Below, piece after piece: positions 1-8,184 of a stretch of DNA of 64,000 nt. Under the pieces are notes generated by a model. The model was not told where the DNA came from and searched no databases. It was given only the letters and a program-made list of their open reading frames with translations. The DNA is taken from the NCBI RefSeq assembly GCF_002940205.1, contig NZ_MDSK01000003.1:124001-188000 (forward strand), read 5' to 3'. Source of the stretch: Xanthomonas arboricola pv. guizotiae. Lineage in GTDB: Bacteria; Pseudomonadota; Gammaproteobacteria; Xanthomonadales; Xanthomonadaceae. Positions within the stretch are counted from its first letter, which is position 1, and each line of letters opens with the position of its first letter. The translations under genes and the position numbers were made by a program.

Positions 1-374
1 CGTTGCGTTTCTTGATTGGCGCTACGTCATGTCAGGCTCGTGCTGGTGCTGCCGCACGTACCTGCGCGGCAGTTGCAGGATCTGCATGAAGACAGCGCTG
101 CGTAGCTGATGCGGATTGCGTAGCGCGATGCTGCTCTCTTGCACCAGTGATCGGGTAACAGCGGGGTCATGGAGGTTCGATCTGTATCGCTCTACCGTAC
201 CCTCACCCCAACCCCTCTCCCGACGGGAGAGGGGCTCGCTTCTGCGTTCGTCACTAACCGACACGGACTCAAGGCGCCAACGCTGTACCCGATCGTGGAT
301 GCCGACGCGTTCAATGCTGCGAGCAGCGTCTTGCGTAACCCTTGAGGGTGATCAGTGTTTGGCGATGCTCAACG
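1..374. other. Intergenic DNA at window start, no gene supported
   Basis: No convincing gene is seen. A minus-strand reading frame at 22-264 would encode about 80 residues, but its first third is read out of a dispersed repeat, so I do not call it. Positions about 200-236 hold a C-rich/G-rich inverted segment of the kind scattered in Xanthomonas intergenic DNA (ctctccc facing gggagag). A similar motif recurs near 49220-49260. The end of a gene lying to the left could extend into the first bases, but nothing supports one. Confidence 0.5.
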
Positions 375-542
375 ATTCCCGATTCCCGATCCCCGATCCC
401 CGATCCCCGATCCCCGATCCCCGATCCCCAATCCCCAATCCCCAATCCCCAATCCCCAATCCCCAATCCCCAATCCCCAATCCCCAATCCCCAATCCCGA
501 ATCCCGAATCCCGAATCCCGAATCCCGAATCCCGAATCCCGG
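375..542. repeat. 24-unit tandem array of a 7-bp motif
   Basis: Counting directly gives 24 uninterrupted units of 7 bp (168 bp). In order they are two ATTCCCG, five ATCCCCG, ten ATCCCCA, six ATCCCGA and one ATCCCGG. Variants are grouped in blocks, as expected from slippage or unequal exchange of local units. The array sits just beyond the stop codon of the minus-strand HAD gene, in non-coding DNA. A 7-bp unit shifts the frame at each step, so the several open frames crossing it are by-products and not genes. The unit resembles the GGGATT/GGGAATC motif dispersed at other gene borders in this window. Confidence 0.95.
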
Positions 543-546
543 CTCC

Positions 547-1164
547 TCACCCCAGCCCATACCGCTGCAGCACCCGCCGCAAGCTGCGTGCATCGTGCAC
601 CGTGTCCGCATGCAGGCCGGCGGCACGCGCGCCGCGCACGTTGACGAACAGGTCGTCGACAAACAAGGTGCGCGCTGCGGTCGCATCGAGCTGGGCGAGC
701 GCGCGTTGATATACCGGCAGTTCCGGTTTGCGGCCGCCGAGCGCACCGCTGCACAGCACGCGGCCCTGCAATAGCGGAAACAGCGGCGGCACGATCCGCT
801 CAATCGCTTCCGCCATCAACGGCCCGTTGTTGGTGAGCACCGCCACCGCGGTGGTTGCCGCCACCGCCAGCACCTGCGCCAGCACCGCCGGGTCGGCGCG
901 ACATGCCGCCACGCGTGCGGCGATCCAGGTGGCGCGATCGATCGTGCAGCCAAGGCCGTCGCTGAGCTGGGCCAGATAGGCCGGCGTGTTGATCACCCCG
1001 GCATCGTAGGCGCGCTCCAGGCCCTGCTCGAACACCACCTGCTGCACGCGTTGCGGCGTGCACGCCGCCGCACTGGCAAGCGCCGCCACACGGCGCGGCC
1101 GCGAGTAGCTGGCCAGCACGCCATCGAAATCGAGCAGTAACAGGGACGGTGCTGCAGGTGGCAT
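547..1164 (-). CDS. HAD-superfamily hydrolase
   Basis: A 205-residue cytosolic phosphatase-like protein of the haloacid dehalogenase superfamily. Motif I is seen near the N-terminus as LLLLDFDGVL, with the nucleophile Asp followed by the acid Asp two residues on. Motif II is VAVLTNNG, motif III has the Lys in GGRKPELPVY, and motif IV is TLFVDDLFVN with paired Asp. Length fits small HAD phosphatases with an alpha-helical cap. I chose the ATG at 1164 because motif I begins about ten residues later; the longer frame to 1227 adds unconserved sequence. The substrate cannot be told from sequence. The 7-bp tandem array starts right after the stop. Confidence 0.85.
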   Translation of the reverse strand: MPPAAPSLLLLDFDGVLASYSRPRRVAALASAAACTPQRVQQVVFEQGLERAYDAGVINTPAYLAQLSDGLGCTIDRATWIAARVAACRADPAVLAQVLAVAATTAVAVLTNNGPLMAEAIERIVPPLFPLLQGRVLCSGALGGRKPELPVYQRALAQLDATAARTLFVDDLFVNVRGARAAGLHADTVHDARSLRRVLQRYGLG

Positions 1165-1450
1165 GGACGGACTCGGGGATGCGGTTGGGCAGCGTTGTCG
1201 ATTCGCCTCGGCATGGCAAGCGTGCAAGACCTGGTATGTCCGGATGCCCTCAGGTGGGTGGGGATAGCGCCTATTCAGATCGTTGAATTCGGCCGCAGCC
1301 TACCCACCCGCGCTGCCCCTACCCTCCGCGCGGCGCTTGCGGCGGAACTGCGCTGGGTATGGTCGATGCATGCCGCATCCGCGGTGTCAGCCGGTCTTGG
1401 GGAGCGGGCCCGGTCACTCAGCACGTCACACCACCCAGGGGGTCGATTGC

Positions 1451-3745
1451 ATGCGCAAGCGCTTGAACACCGATCAACTGGCGGCGTCGGTCGCCGCCAT
1501 TCTCACCACCGCCACGCGTGGTCGCACGCTGGCTTCGATGACCTTGGTGCTGGCAGGCGCGCACAGCCTGCCCGTCCTCGCGCAGGAAGCGCGCACGCTG
1601 GACGCGGTCAGCGTGGTCGGCACCGGCTCCACGCGTACCACGGCCTCCATCTCCGTCGCCGAGATCCAGGCACAGGTGCCCGGCGTGGCACCGCAGCAGT
1701 TGCTGGCGAGCCTGCCCGGCGTGAACGTGCAGACCACCGATCCGTTCGGGCTGTACGAGTTCGGCGACTCGATGACCATCCGCGGCTTTTCCGCCAACCA
1801 GATCGGCGTGACCCTGGACGGCATCCCGATCGAAACCTTCGACACCCGCGAAGGCGGCCCGATCACCCGCTACGTGTCCAGCGAGAACCTGCTCGACGTC
1901 ACCGTGTCGGCCGGCTCGGGCGATGTCACCCAGCCCTCGTACCACGCACTCGGCGGTGCGATCCGCTACACCAGCCTGCCTCCGAAAGGCGGCGACAGCT
2001 GGAGCGGCAAGCTCACCCAGACCATCGGCTCGGACGATCTGATCCGCAGTTTCGTACGCCTGGATACGCCGGAGTGGTGGGAAGGCGGCCCCAGCGCCTA
2101 TCTGTCTGCCTCGCGCACGCAGGGCGGGGTGTGGGACATGGAACCGGCCACGCAGAAGAGCGATCACTTCGAAGCCAAGATCCGCCAGGCCTGGGACGTG
2201 GGCAACCTGACCCTGGGCTGGATCTACAACAACCGCAAGGACTACGACGTGCAGTCGTACAACTCCGACGGCTCGGTGGCGTGGGATCTGCACGAACGCA
2301 TCACCGGCAACCCGGAAGTGGATGCCGAGCATTACAGCGAGTGGCAGAACGGCCGCCGCGACTCGCTGCTCAGCCTGCACGGCGACTTCCTGTTCAACGA
2401 TGCGATCGGCTTCACCTTCACCGGCTATTACGAAAACAAGCATGGGTACGGCATCGGCGGCACGCCGCCGAGCACGGCCACCGGCCTGTACAACGATGCC
2501 ATCGCCGGTACGCCGGGGCGCACCGACATCGCCATCAACGACCCGCAGATCGTCGATGCCAACGGCAATGTCACCCGCGTCGGTGCGATGACACGGCGCG
2601 AGGAAATCATGGGCGGTGATCGCTACGGCGTGACCACCGCGGTGTCATGGGAGACCGAGCACAACAAGCTCGAAGTCGGCGCGTGGTACGAGAACTACGA
2701 CTTCGACCAGGTACGTCCGCTGTACAACCTGGACCCGGCCACCGGCGCGCTGCTCAAGGGCTCGCTGCCGATCGTCATCTACTACGACAACCACTTCTCC
2801 ACCGAAGTGAAGCAGCTCTACATCAAGGACACGCTGCGCCTGCTCGACGACCGGCTCACCATGGAGTTCGGCGCCAAGGGGCTGGATGTCAAACGCGACT
2901 ACAACGGCATCGCCAATCTCGATGACTTCAATATCGGCGTGCGCCGCGATGTCACCATCAAGAACAGCGACTGGTTCCAGCCGCAGCTCGGCGCCAGCTT
3001 CCAGCTGGCCGAGGGCGTGCAGGTGTTCGCCAACTACGCGGAGAACTTCAGCTCGGCGCCGCGGCTGGCGCTGACCTCGGGTGCATTCAATCCGGATATC
3101 GCGCCGGAGGAATCCACCAATATCGACATCGGCATCCGCGCCGAATCCAGCCAGTGGAGCGGCTACATCGCCGCCTACAAGATCGATTACGAGAACCGCA
3201 TCATCGCGCTGACCGACCCGGACCCATTGGTGGTCGCACCCACCATCTACGCCAACGTCGGCGACGTGCAGACCTATGGCGCGGAAGTGTCCGGCATGTG
3301 GAAGCCGGCACCGGGCTGGCGGCTGGGCGCGTCGCTGACCTGGAACAAGTCCGAATTCCAGGACAACTATTTCGGCCCGGTCAGCGGCAACCTGGTGCAG
3401 GTGGAAGGCAACGAGGTGCCGGACTCGCCCAAGGTGATGTTCAGCCTCAATGGCGGCTGGGAAGGCGAGCACTTCTTCGCCAACCTCGACACCAAATACA
3501 CCGGCAAGCGCTACGGCGACACGCTCAATACCGACCAGGTGGATGCGACCTTCATCGTCAACGGCAGCCTCGGCTACCAGGGTGAGGAGGCCGGATTCCT
3601 GGCCGGTGGGCGGCTGCAGTTGTCGGTCTACAACCTGTTCGACAAGGACGATGCGATCGGGGCGGTGTTCCCCAACGAAAGTTCCGGCTCGTACCAGCTG
3701 ATCGCACCACGCCAGCTGTTCGCCAGTCTGTCCTACACGTTCTGA
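1451..3745 (+). CDS. TonB-dependent receptor of the amine-oxidation cluster
   Basis: A 764-residue outer-membrane active transporter. The N-terminus is a long signal region ending near PVLAQEA. A TonB-box-like stretch (TLDAVSVVG), a plug domain at roughly residues 60-170 (SLPGVNVQTTDPFG, MTIRGFSANQIG) and a 22-strand-type barrel follow. The protein ends in an aromatic C-terminal signature (FASLSYTF). The start is the ATG at 1451, because the signal peptide begins there; the open frame upstream is non-coding in character. It is the first gene of a same-strand run with an amine oxidase, cytochrome c, exported RidA, aminotransferase and azurin. It therefore probably imports that pathway's substrate, perhaps an amine or amino-acid derivative. 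The ligand is inferred from context only. Confidence 0.93.
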   Translation: MRKRLNTDQLAASVAAILTTATRGRTLASMTLVLAGAHSLPVLAQEARTLDAVSVVGTGSTRTTASISVAEIQAQVPGVAPQQLLASLPGVNVQTTDPFGLYEFGDSMTIRGFSANQIGVTLDGIPIETFDTREGGPITRYVSSENLLDVTVSAGSGDVTQPSYHALGGAIRYTSLPPKGGDSWSGKLTQTIGSDDLIRSFVRLDTPEWWEGGPSAYLSASRTQGGVWDMEPATQKSDHFEAKIRQAWDVGNLTLGWIYNNRKDYDVQSYNSDGSVAWDLHERITGNPEVDAEHYSEWQNGRRDSLLSLHGDFLFNDAIGFTFTGYYENKHGYGIGGTPPSTATGLYNDAIAGTPGRTDIAINDPQIVDANGNVTRVGAMTRREEIMGGDRYGVTTAVSWETEHNKLEVGAWYENYDFDQVRPLYNLDPATGALLKGSLPIVIYYDNHFSTEVKQLYIKDTLRLLDDRLTMEFGAKGLDVKRDYNGIANLDDFNIGVRRDVTIKNSDWFQPQLGASFQLAEGVQVFANYAENFSSAPRLALTSGAFNPDIAPEESTNIDIGIRAESSQWSGYIAAYKIDYENRIIALTDPDPLVVAPTIYANVGDVQTYGAEVSGMWKPAPGWRLGASLTWNKSEFQDNYFGPVSGNLVQVEGNEVPDSPKVMFSLNGGWEGEHFFANLDTKYTGKRYGDTLNTDQVDATFIVNGSLGYQGEEAGFLAGGRLQLSVYNLFDKDDAIGAVFPNESSGSYQLIAPRQLFASLSYTF

Positions 3746-3754
3746 GGTGGTGAT

Positions 3755-3778
3755 GCGGCCGGCAGCGTTGCCGGCCGC
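3755..3778. other. Strong hairpin between receptor and amine oxidase genes
   Basis: A perfect 10-bp GC-only stem (GCGGCCGGCA / TGCCGGCCGC) with a GCGT tetraloop starts 10 bases after the receptor stop codon. No T-tract follows, so it is not a classical intrinsic terminator. It may protect the receptor mRNA 3' end or attenuate transcription into the downstream enzymes, giving receptor and enzymes different expression levels. Confidence 0.6.
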
Positions 3779-3832
3779 GGCATCGGTGGTGGCAGTCGCA
3801 CTCGATCCATGACATGCAAGGACTATGCGTTG

Positions 3833-5440
3833 ATGCAAGGCAATGACTCTGGGGCGATGACGCGGCGGCAACTGCTGGCGCGCATCGGCATGACCGCCGG
3901 CGGCGCGATGATGTATCAGGCGATGAGCAGCCTGGGTATGGCGGCCGAATCCGAGTTCAAGGGACCGCTGCAGCTGGATGGCGACCCGAAGGGCGCCTCG
4001 GTGCTGATTCTGGGGGCGGGGCTGGCCGGCATGGCTGCGGCCTTCGAACTGCGCAAGGCGGGGTACCGCGTGCAGGTGCTGGAATACAACGGCCGCCCCG
4101 GTGGACGTAACTGGACACTGCGCGGCGGCGACCGTTATACCGAACTCGGCGGGGCAACCCAGCATTGCCAGTTCGACGACGGGTTGTACCTCAATCCGGG
4201 GCCGTGGCGCATTCCGCATCACCACAAGGCGGTGCTGAGTTACTGCAAGCAATTCGGTGTGGCCCTGGAGGCGTTCAACCAGGTCAACTACAACGCGCTG
4301 TTGCACAGCCAGCAAGGCTTTGGCGGCAAACCGCAGCGCTTCCGCGCCATCGATTCCGATTACAAGGGCCACGTGTCCGAGCTGCTGGCCAAGTGCACCC
4401 AGCAGCAGGCGCTGGACAAACGCGTGAGCCGCGAAGACCAGGAGATGCTGTTGGAGTCCTTGCGGACCTGGGGCGCGCTCGACCATACCTTCGGCTACGT
4501 CAAGGGCAAGGACAGCAGCGAGCGGCGCGGCTTTGCGCGCTATCCCGGCGGCGGCTTGTCGGGCAAGCCGGAGTTCTCCGATCCCTTCAGCGTGCAGGAC
4601 GTGTTGCGCTCGCGTCTGTGGACCACGCTGGCCGCCGGCAACAACTACGAAATGCAGACCACCATGTTCCAGCCGGTGGGCGGCATGGACCAGATCGGCA
4701 AGGCGTTCGCGGCGCGGCTCGGCGATGCCATCACCTACAACGCCAAGGTCACCAGGATCGATCAGGACGGCAACGGCGTGCGTGTGTCCTGGCAGGATGC
4801 CGCGCACGGCGGCCAAGAACGCATCGCCAGCGCCGATTGGTGCATCTGCACGATTCCGTTGTCGGTGCTCAGCCGCATTCCGGTCACCGCCAGCGACGCG
4901 ATGACCACCGCGATCGGCCAGGTGCCGTATGCGGCATCGGTGAAGGTGGGCCTGCAATTCAAGCGCCGCTTCTGGGAGGAGGACGAGGCCATCTACGGCG
5001 GCATCAGCTACACCGATCTGCCGATCACCTTGATCAGCTATCCCAGCACCAACTACCACAGCCCCGGCAAGGGCGTGCTGCTGGGTGCCTACGTGTGGGG
5101 ACTGGACGCCTACCAGTTCACCTCGATGCCCCCGGAGCAGCGCGTGCGCAAGGCGGTCGAATACGGCACGCAGCTGCATCCGCAGTATCCACGCGAGTTC
5201 GAGAACGGCATTTCGGTCGGCTGGCACCGCGTGCCGTTCACGCATGGCTGTTTCGGCATGTGGAGCGAGCAGGCGCGTGCCGAGCACTACACGCCGCTGT
5301 GCCAGATCGACGGGCGCCTGGCGCTGGCCGGCGAGCACGTCTCCTATATCCCGGCCTGGCAGGAAGGCGCGATCCTGTCCGCGCACGATGTCGTCGGCCG
5401 TCTGCATCGCAAGGTACTGGCCGGAGGAGGACGCGCATGA
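3833..5440 (+). CDS. FAD-dependent amine oxidase, probably Tat-exported
   Basis: A flavin monoamine oxidase family protein of about 535 residues. The N-terminus has a twin-arginine region (TRRQLLARIGMTAGG, then a hydrophobic stretch ending near MAAES), suggesting export in folded form. The FAD-binding Rossmann motif is VLILGAGLAGMAAAFEL followed by GRPGGRNWTLRGG. The C-terminal FAD motif is LALAGEHVSYIPAWQEGAI. Family members oxidise amines or amino acids to imines. The ATG at 3833 has AAGGA ten bases upstream; starts at 3809 and 3857 are possible. The gene overlaps the downstream cytochrome c start by four bases (ATGA), so the two are translationally coupled. That suggests the reduced flavin passes electrons to the cytochrome instead of only to O2, which is inference. 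The substrate is unknown. Confidence 0.88.
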   Translation: MQGNDSGAMTRRQLLARIGMTAGGAMMYQAMSSLGMAAESEFKGPLQLDGDPKGASVLILGAGLAGMAAAFELRKAGYRVQVLEYNGRPGGRNWTLRGGDRYTELGGATQHCQFDDGLYLNPGPWRIPHHHKAVLSYCKQFGVALEAFNQVNYNALLHSQQGFGGKPQRFRAIDSDYKGHVSELLAKCTQQQALDKRVSREDQEMLLESLRTWGALDHTFGYVKGKDSSERRGFARYPGGGLSGKPEFSDPFSVQDVLRSRLWTTLAAGNNYEMQTTMFQPVGGMDQIGKAFAARLGDAITYNAKVTRIDQDGNGVRVSWQDAAHGGQERIASADWCICTIPLSVLSRIPVTASDAMTTAIGQVPYAASVKVGLQFKRRFWEEDEAIYGGISYTDLPITLISYPSTNYHSPGKGVLLGAYVWGLDAYQFTSMPPEQRVRKAVEYGTQLHPQYPREFENGISVGWHRVPFTHGCFGMWSEQARAEHYTPLCQIDGRLALAGEHVSYIPAWQEGAILSAHDVVGRLHRKVLAGGGRA

Positions 5441-5862
5441 GTCTGTTACCACGATTGGCTGCGGCCGGCTTGGTCGTTGCGATGGCCGCCTTGCTGGTGC
5501 CGCCGGGCGCCTACGATGCGCTGGCGCAGAGTTCCGATGCGACCCAGCTGTTTCCGCAACAGGGTTTTGCCAAGGCATCCGGCCAGGATGTCTACCAGGC
5601 GATCTGCCAGGGCTGCCACATGCCGGCCGGGCGTGGCGCGCAAGGTGCCGGCGACTACCCCGCGCTTGCCGGCAATCCCAAGCTCGCCGCCGGTCCCTAC
5701 GTCACCATGATGGTGCTCGACGGCCACGCCGGCATGCCCGGCTTCGGCGAGATGCTCAACGACCGCCAGGTGGCCGAAGTGGTGAGTTATGTGCGCACGC
5801 ACTTCGGCAACGACCACGCCGAGCGCGTCACCGTCGACGACGTCAAATCGCTGCGCCACTGA
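5437..5862 (+). CDS. Exported c-type cytochrome (class I)
   Basis: A 141-residue periplasmic mono-heme cytochrome c. A hydrophobic signal segment covers residues 5-30 (cleavage plausible near DALAQ). The heme-binding CQGCH lies at residues 57-61, and the axial Met is probably M100 in HAGMPGFGEML, a typical class I layout. A strong GGAGGAGG ribosome site precedes the ATG, which overlaps the amine oxidase stop codon. It probably accepts electrons from the oxidase and hands them to azurin or the terminal oxidase chain. Coupling to the oxidase is inferred from overlap and co-localisation. The family assignment is secure. Confidence 0.93.
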   Translation: MSLLPRLAAAGLVVAMAALLVPPGAYDALAQSSDATQLFPQQGFAKASGQDVYQAICQGCHMPAGRGAQGAGDYPALAGNPKLAAGPYVTMMVLDGHAGMPGFGEMLNDRQVAEVVSYVRTHFGNDHAERVTVDDVKSLRH

Positions 5863-5894
5863 TTTCCCCTTTCCCTCTCATCCAAGGAGTTGCC

Positions 5895-6398
5895 ATGTCC
5901 CGTCCAGTGACAGCCGTTCTCACCGCTGCCCTGTTGTGGTCTGCGGGTTTCACCGCTGCGCATGCCGCCGAGGTGATCCGCCACAAGATTCCCAACAGCG
6001 ATTTCCCCATCGCTGCCGCTGTGGAAATTCCTGCCGGCAAGGCCACCGTGTACGTCAGCGGCAAGGTGCCGGCGGTGGTGGATACCAGCGCGCCGAAAGA
6101 CTCGGCCGCCGCCTATGGCGACACCAAGGCGCAGACGGTCAGCGTGTTGAGCCAGATCAAGCAGCAGCTCGCAACGCTCGGCCTGGGGATGGGCGATGTG
6201 GTGAAGATGCAGGTGTTTCTGGTCGGCGATCCGGCGATGGGCGGCAAGATGGACTTCAACGGCTTCATGGAGGGTTACCGCCAGTTCTTCGGCACCAAGG
6301 AGCAGCCCAACCTGCCGGCACGCTCGGCCTTCCAGATCGCCGCGCTCGGCAATCCGCTGTATCGGGTGGAAATCGAAGTGGTCGCCGTTCGTCCCTGA
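5895..6398 (+). CDS. Exported RidA-family (YjgF) imine deaminase
   Basis: A 167-residue RidA-fold protein with a Sec signal peptide (LTAALLWSAGFTAAHA, cleavage after about residue 24). Cytosolic RidA is about 127 residues, so the extra N-terminus is the export signal. The catalytic Arg that binds the imino-acid carboxylate is present as R143 in NLPARSAFQIAAL. RidA proteins hydrolyse reactive enamines/imines to ketones and ammonia. Here the likely client is the imine made by the neighbouring amine oxidase. AAGGAG lies eight bases before the ATG. A periplasmic location is unusual, because well-studied RidA proteins work in the cytosol. A second, ordinary RidA gene is at 49597. Confidence 0.88.
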   Translation: MSRPVTAVLTAALLWSAGFTAAHAAEVIRHKIPNSDFPIAAAVEIPAGKATVYVSGKVPAVVDTSAPKDSAAAYGDTKAQTVSVLSQIKQQLATLGLGMGDVVKMQVFLVGDPAMGGKMDFNGFMEGYRQFFGTKEQPNLPARSAFQIAALGNPLYRVEIEVVAVRP

Positions 6399-6428
6399 AT
6401 CCGTCGTGCCGTCCTGCTGGAGGTTGTC

Positions 6429-7643
6429 ATGAAAACTGCTCTTTCGCGCCGCATGTTTCTCCGCGATTCCGCGCTGTTTGCCGGCGTCGCCGGTGCGAGT
6501 GCGCTGCCGCTGCTGGCCAGCGCCGCCGAACGCTCCGCCGAACGTTCCGCCGCCATCGCGCCGACACCGGCCAGTGCGCTGTCGCCGGTGATGATCGGCT
6601 CCAACGAATTTCCCGATGGCCCGTCGGCGGCCGCGATCAAGGCCATCGCGCAGATCGCACCGCAAGGCGGACGCTACCTGCGCGATGTGCAGATGGAACT
6701 GATGAATACTCTGGCCGCCGAGCTCAAGCTGCCGGTCGATCACCTGATGGCCTACGCCGGCTCCACCGAGCCGCTGGACTACACGATGCTGGCGTTCACC
6801 TCGCCCAGCGCCGCGTTGGTCACCGCCGATCCCACCTACGAATCCGGCTGGCGCGCCGCCACCCGCAATGGCGCAAACCTGATCAAGGTGCCGTTGCGCA
6901 AGGACTTCTCGCACGATGTGCAGGCGATGTGCGCCGCCGACGCCAGCCCTGGCGTGATCTACATCTGCAATCCCAACAATCCCACCGGCTCGGTCACTGC
7001 GCGCAAGGATCTGGACTACGCGCTGGCGCACAAGCCCAAGGGCAGCGTGCTGGTGGTGGACGAGGCCTATATCCACTTTGCGCAGAGCACCCGCAGCGTG
7101 GTCGACATGGTCGCCGCGGGCGAGGACGTGGTGGTATTGCGCACCTTCTCCAAACTCTACGGCATGGCCGGCATTCGCCTGGGCTATGCGGCCGCGCGCC
7201 CGGACCTGCTGGCCAAACTGATGTTCTACAGCGTCAACAGCCTGCCGGTGACCGCGGCCGCCGCCGGCCTGGCCAGCCTGCGCGATCCCGCACTGGTGCC
7301 GCAGCGGCGCGCACGCACTGCGGCCACACGCAAGGACGTGATGGAGTTTCTCGCCAAACAGGGCTACGCCTGCACCGCCTCGGAGAGCAATTGCTTCATG
7401 GTCGATGTGAAGCGTCCGGCCGCCGGCTTCAAGGACGACATGGCCACCCATGGCGTGTTCATCGGACGCAGCTGGCCGGTATGGCCGACCTGGTCGCGCA
7501 TCACCGTCGGCACCGACGCGGAGATGGCACGCTTCAAGCAGGCCTTCGTGCAGGTGATCGCCGGCAAGCGCGGCCCGTTGCCGCTGCCGGACGCCACGGC
7601 CGCTGTGCATGATCCGATGGATGCTTTTTTCCGTTACGCCTGA
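6429..7643 (+). CDS. Tat-exported HisC-like PLP aminotransferase
   Basis: A 404-residue class I/II (fold type I) aminotransferase resembling histidinol-phosphate aminotransferase. The N-terminus has a twin-arginine signal (SRRMFLRDSALFAGVAG, then ALPLLASAAE). Conserved cofactor residues are visible: NPNNPTG at 181-187, DEAY at 211-214, the Schiff-base Lys K242 in RTFSKLYGMAG and the Arg of IRLGYA (R250). Tat export fits a cofactor-loaded folded enzyme. A histidine biosynthesis role is unlikely because of export and context. It may transaminate the keto product or an amino-acid donor linked to the amine oxidase. The real substrate is unknown. CTGGAGG precedes the start by a few bases. Confidence 0.88.
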   Translation: MKTALSRRMFLRDSALFAGVAGASALPLLASAAERSAERSAAIAPTPASALSPVMIGSNEFPDGPSAAAIKAIAQIAPQGGRYLRDVQMELMNTLAAELKLPVDHLMAYAGSTEPLDYTMLAFTSPSAALVTADPTYESGWRAATRNGANLIKVPLRKDFSHDVQAMCAADASPGVIYICNPNNPTGSVTARKDLDYALAHKPKGSVLVVDEAYIHFAQSTRSVVDMVAAGEDVVVLRTFSKLYGMAGIRLGYAAARPDLLAKLMFYSVNSLPVTAAAAGLASLRDPALVPQRRARTAATRKDVMEFLAKQGYACTASESNCFMVDVKRPAAGFKDDMATHGVFIGRSWPVWPTWSRITVGTDAEMARFKQAFVQVIAGKRGPLPLPDATAAVHDPMDAFFRYA

Positions 7644-7734
7644 GGCGTTACTCTGGCACCACCGGCGCATGCGAATGCGCTGGTGCGGCCAGGCGCGCTG
7701 GGCGTCGCGCATCCCTTAACGCAGGAGTGTTCCC

Positions 7735-8184
7735 TTGAACGTGTTTTCGACAGTTGCCGTGCTTGGTCTGGTGCTGCTGGCGCCTTCGGCATGGGCGCGT
7801 ACCTGCGCCGTCACCATCACCGGCAACGATCAGATGAAGTTCGACCAGAGCGCGATCAAGCTGGCGCCCGACTGCACGCAGGTGGACCTCACGCTCAAGC
7901 ACTCCGGCAAGATGGCCGCCACGGTGATGGGGCACAACTGGGTGCTGACCAAGTCCGCCGACTTCCAGGCAGTGGCCAATGCCGGCGTACGCTCCACCAT
8001 TGCCGACAGCTATCTGCCCAGGGCCGACGCGCGCGTGATCGCGCACACCAAGGTGATCGGCGGCGGCGACAGCACCACGGTCAGCTTCCCCACCAGCAAG
8101 TTGAGCAAGGGCGGCGACTACACCTTCTTCTGCTCGTTCCCCGGCCACTGGGCGATGATGAAGGGCACGCTGAGTTTCGGATGA
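7735..8184 (+). CDS. azu: Azurin, periplasmic blue copper protein
   Basis: A 149-residue type 1 copper electron carrier. A signal peptide is followed by the mature start near RTCAVTITGNDQM. Copper ligands are all present: H67 in VMGHNWVL, C133, H138 and M142 in FFCSFPGHWAMMKG. The C24-C47 pair corresponds to the usual azurin disulfide. The start is TTG at 7735 with AGGAG seven bases upstream. Azurins shuttle electrons between periplasmic dehydrogenases/cytochromes and oxidases. As the last gene of the cluster it probably takes electrons from the cytochrome c or the amine oxidase. Its position 91 bases after the aminotransferase is compatible with one operon. Confidence 0.95.
   Translation: MNVFSTVAVLGLVLLAPSAWARTCAVTITGNDQMKFDQSAIKLAPDCTQVDLTLKHSGKMAATVMGHNWVLTKSADFQAVANAGVRSTIADSYLPRADARVIAHTKVIGGGDSTTVSFPTSKLSKGGDYTFFCSFPGHWAMMKGTLSFG

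Noticed and set aside
22-264. Minus-strand open frame of about 80 residues
   Set aside because: Part of it is read from a dispersed C/G-rich repeat, there is no ribosome site or recognisable motif, and the rest is too short to support a gene.
375-542. CRISPR array
   Set aside because: Units are 7 bp and directly abutting, with no spacers and no cas genes nearby.
311-803. Several open frames rich in Pro/Ile/Asp or Gly/Ile crossing the heptamer array
   Set aside because: They are by-products of a 7-bp repeat without stop codons and differ only by frame; no start signals or conserved flanks.
2645-5578. 977-residue antisense frame over the receptor and amine oxidase
   Set aside because: A typical shadow in high-GC DNA; low-complexity His/Val/Arg/Ala composition and the sense genes are clear.
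5787-7712. 641-residue antisense frame over the RidA and aminotransferase genes
   Set aside because: Sense-strand genes have full motifs; the antisense composition is shadow-like.
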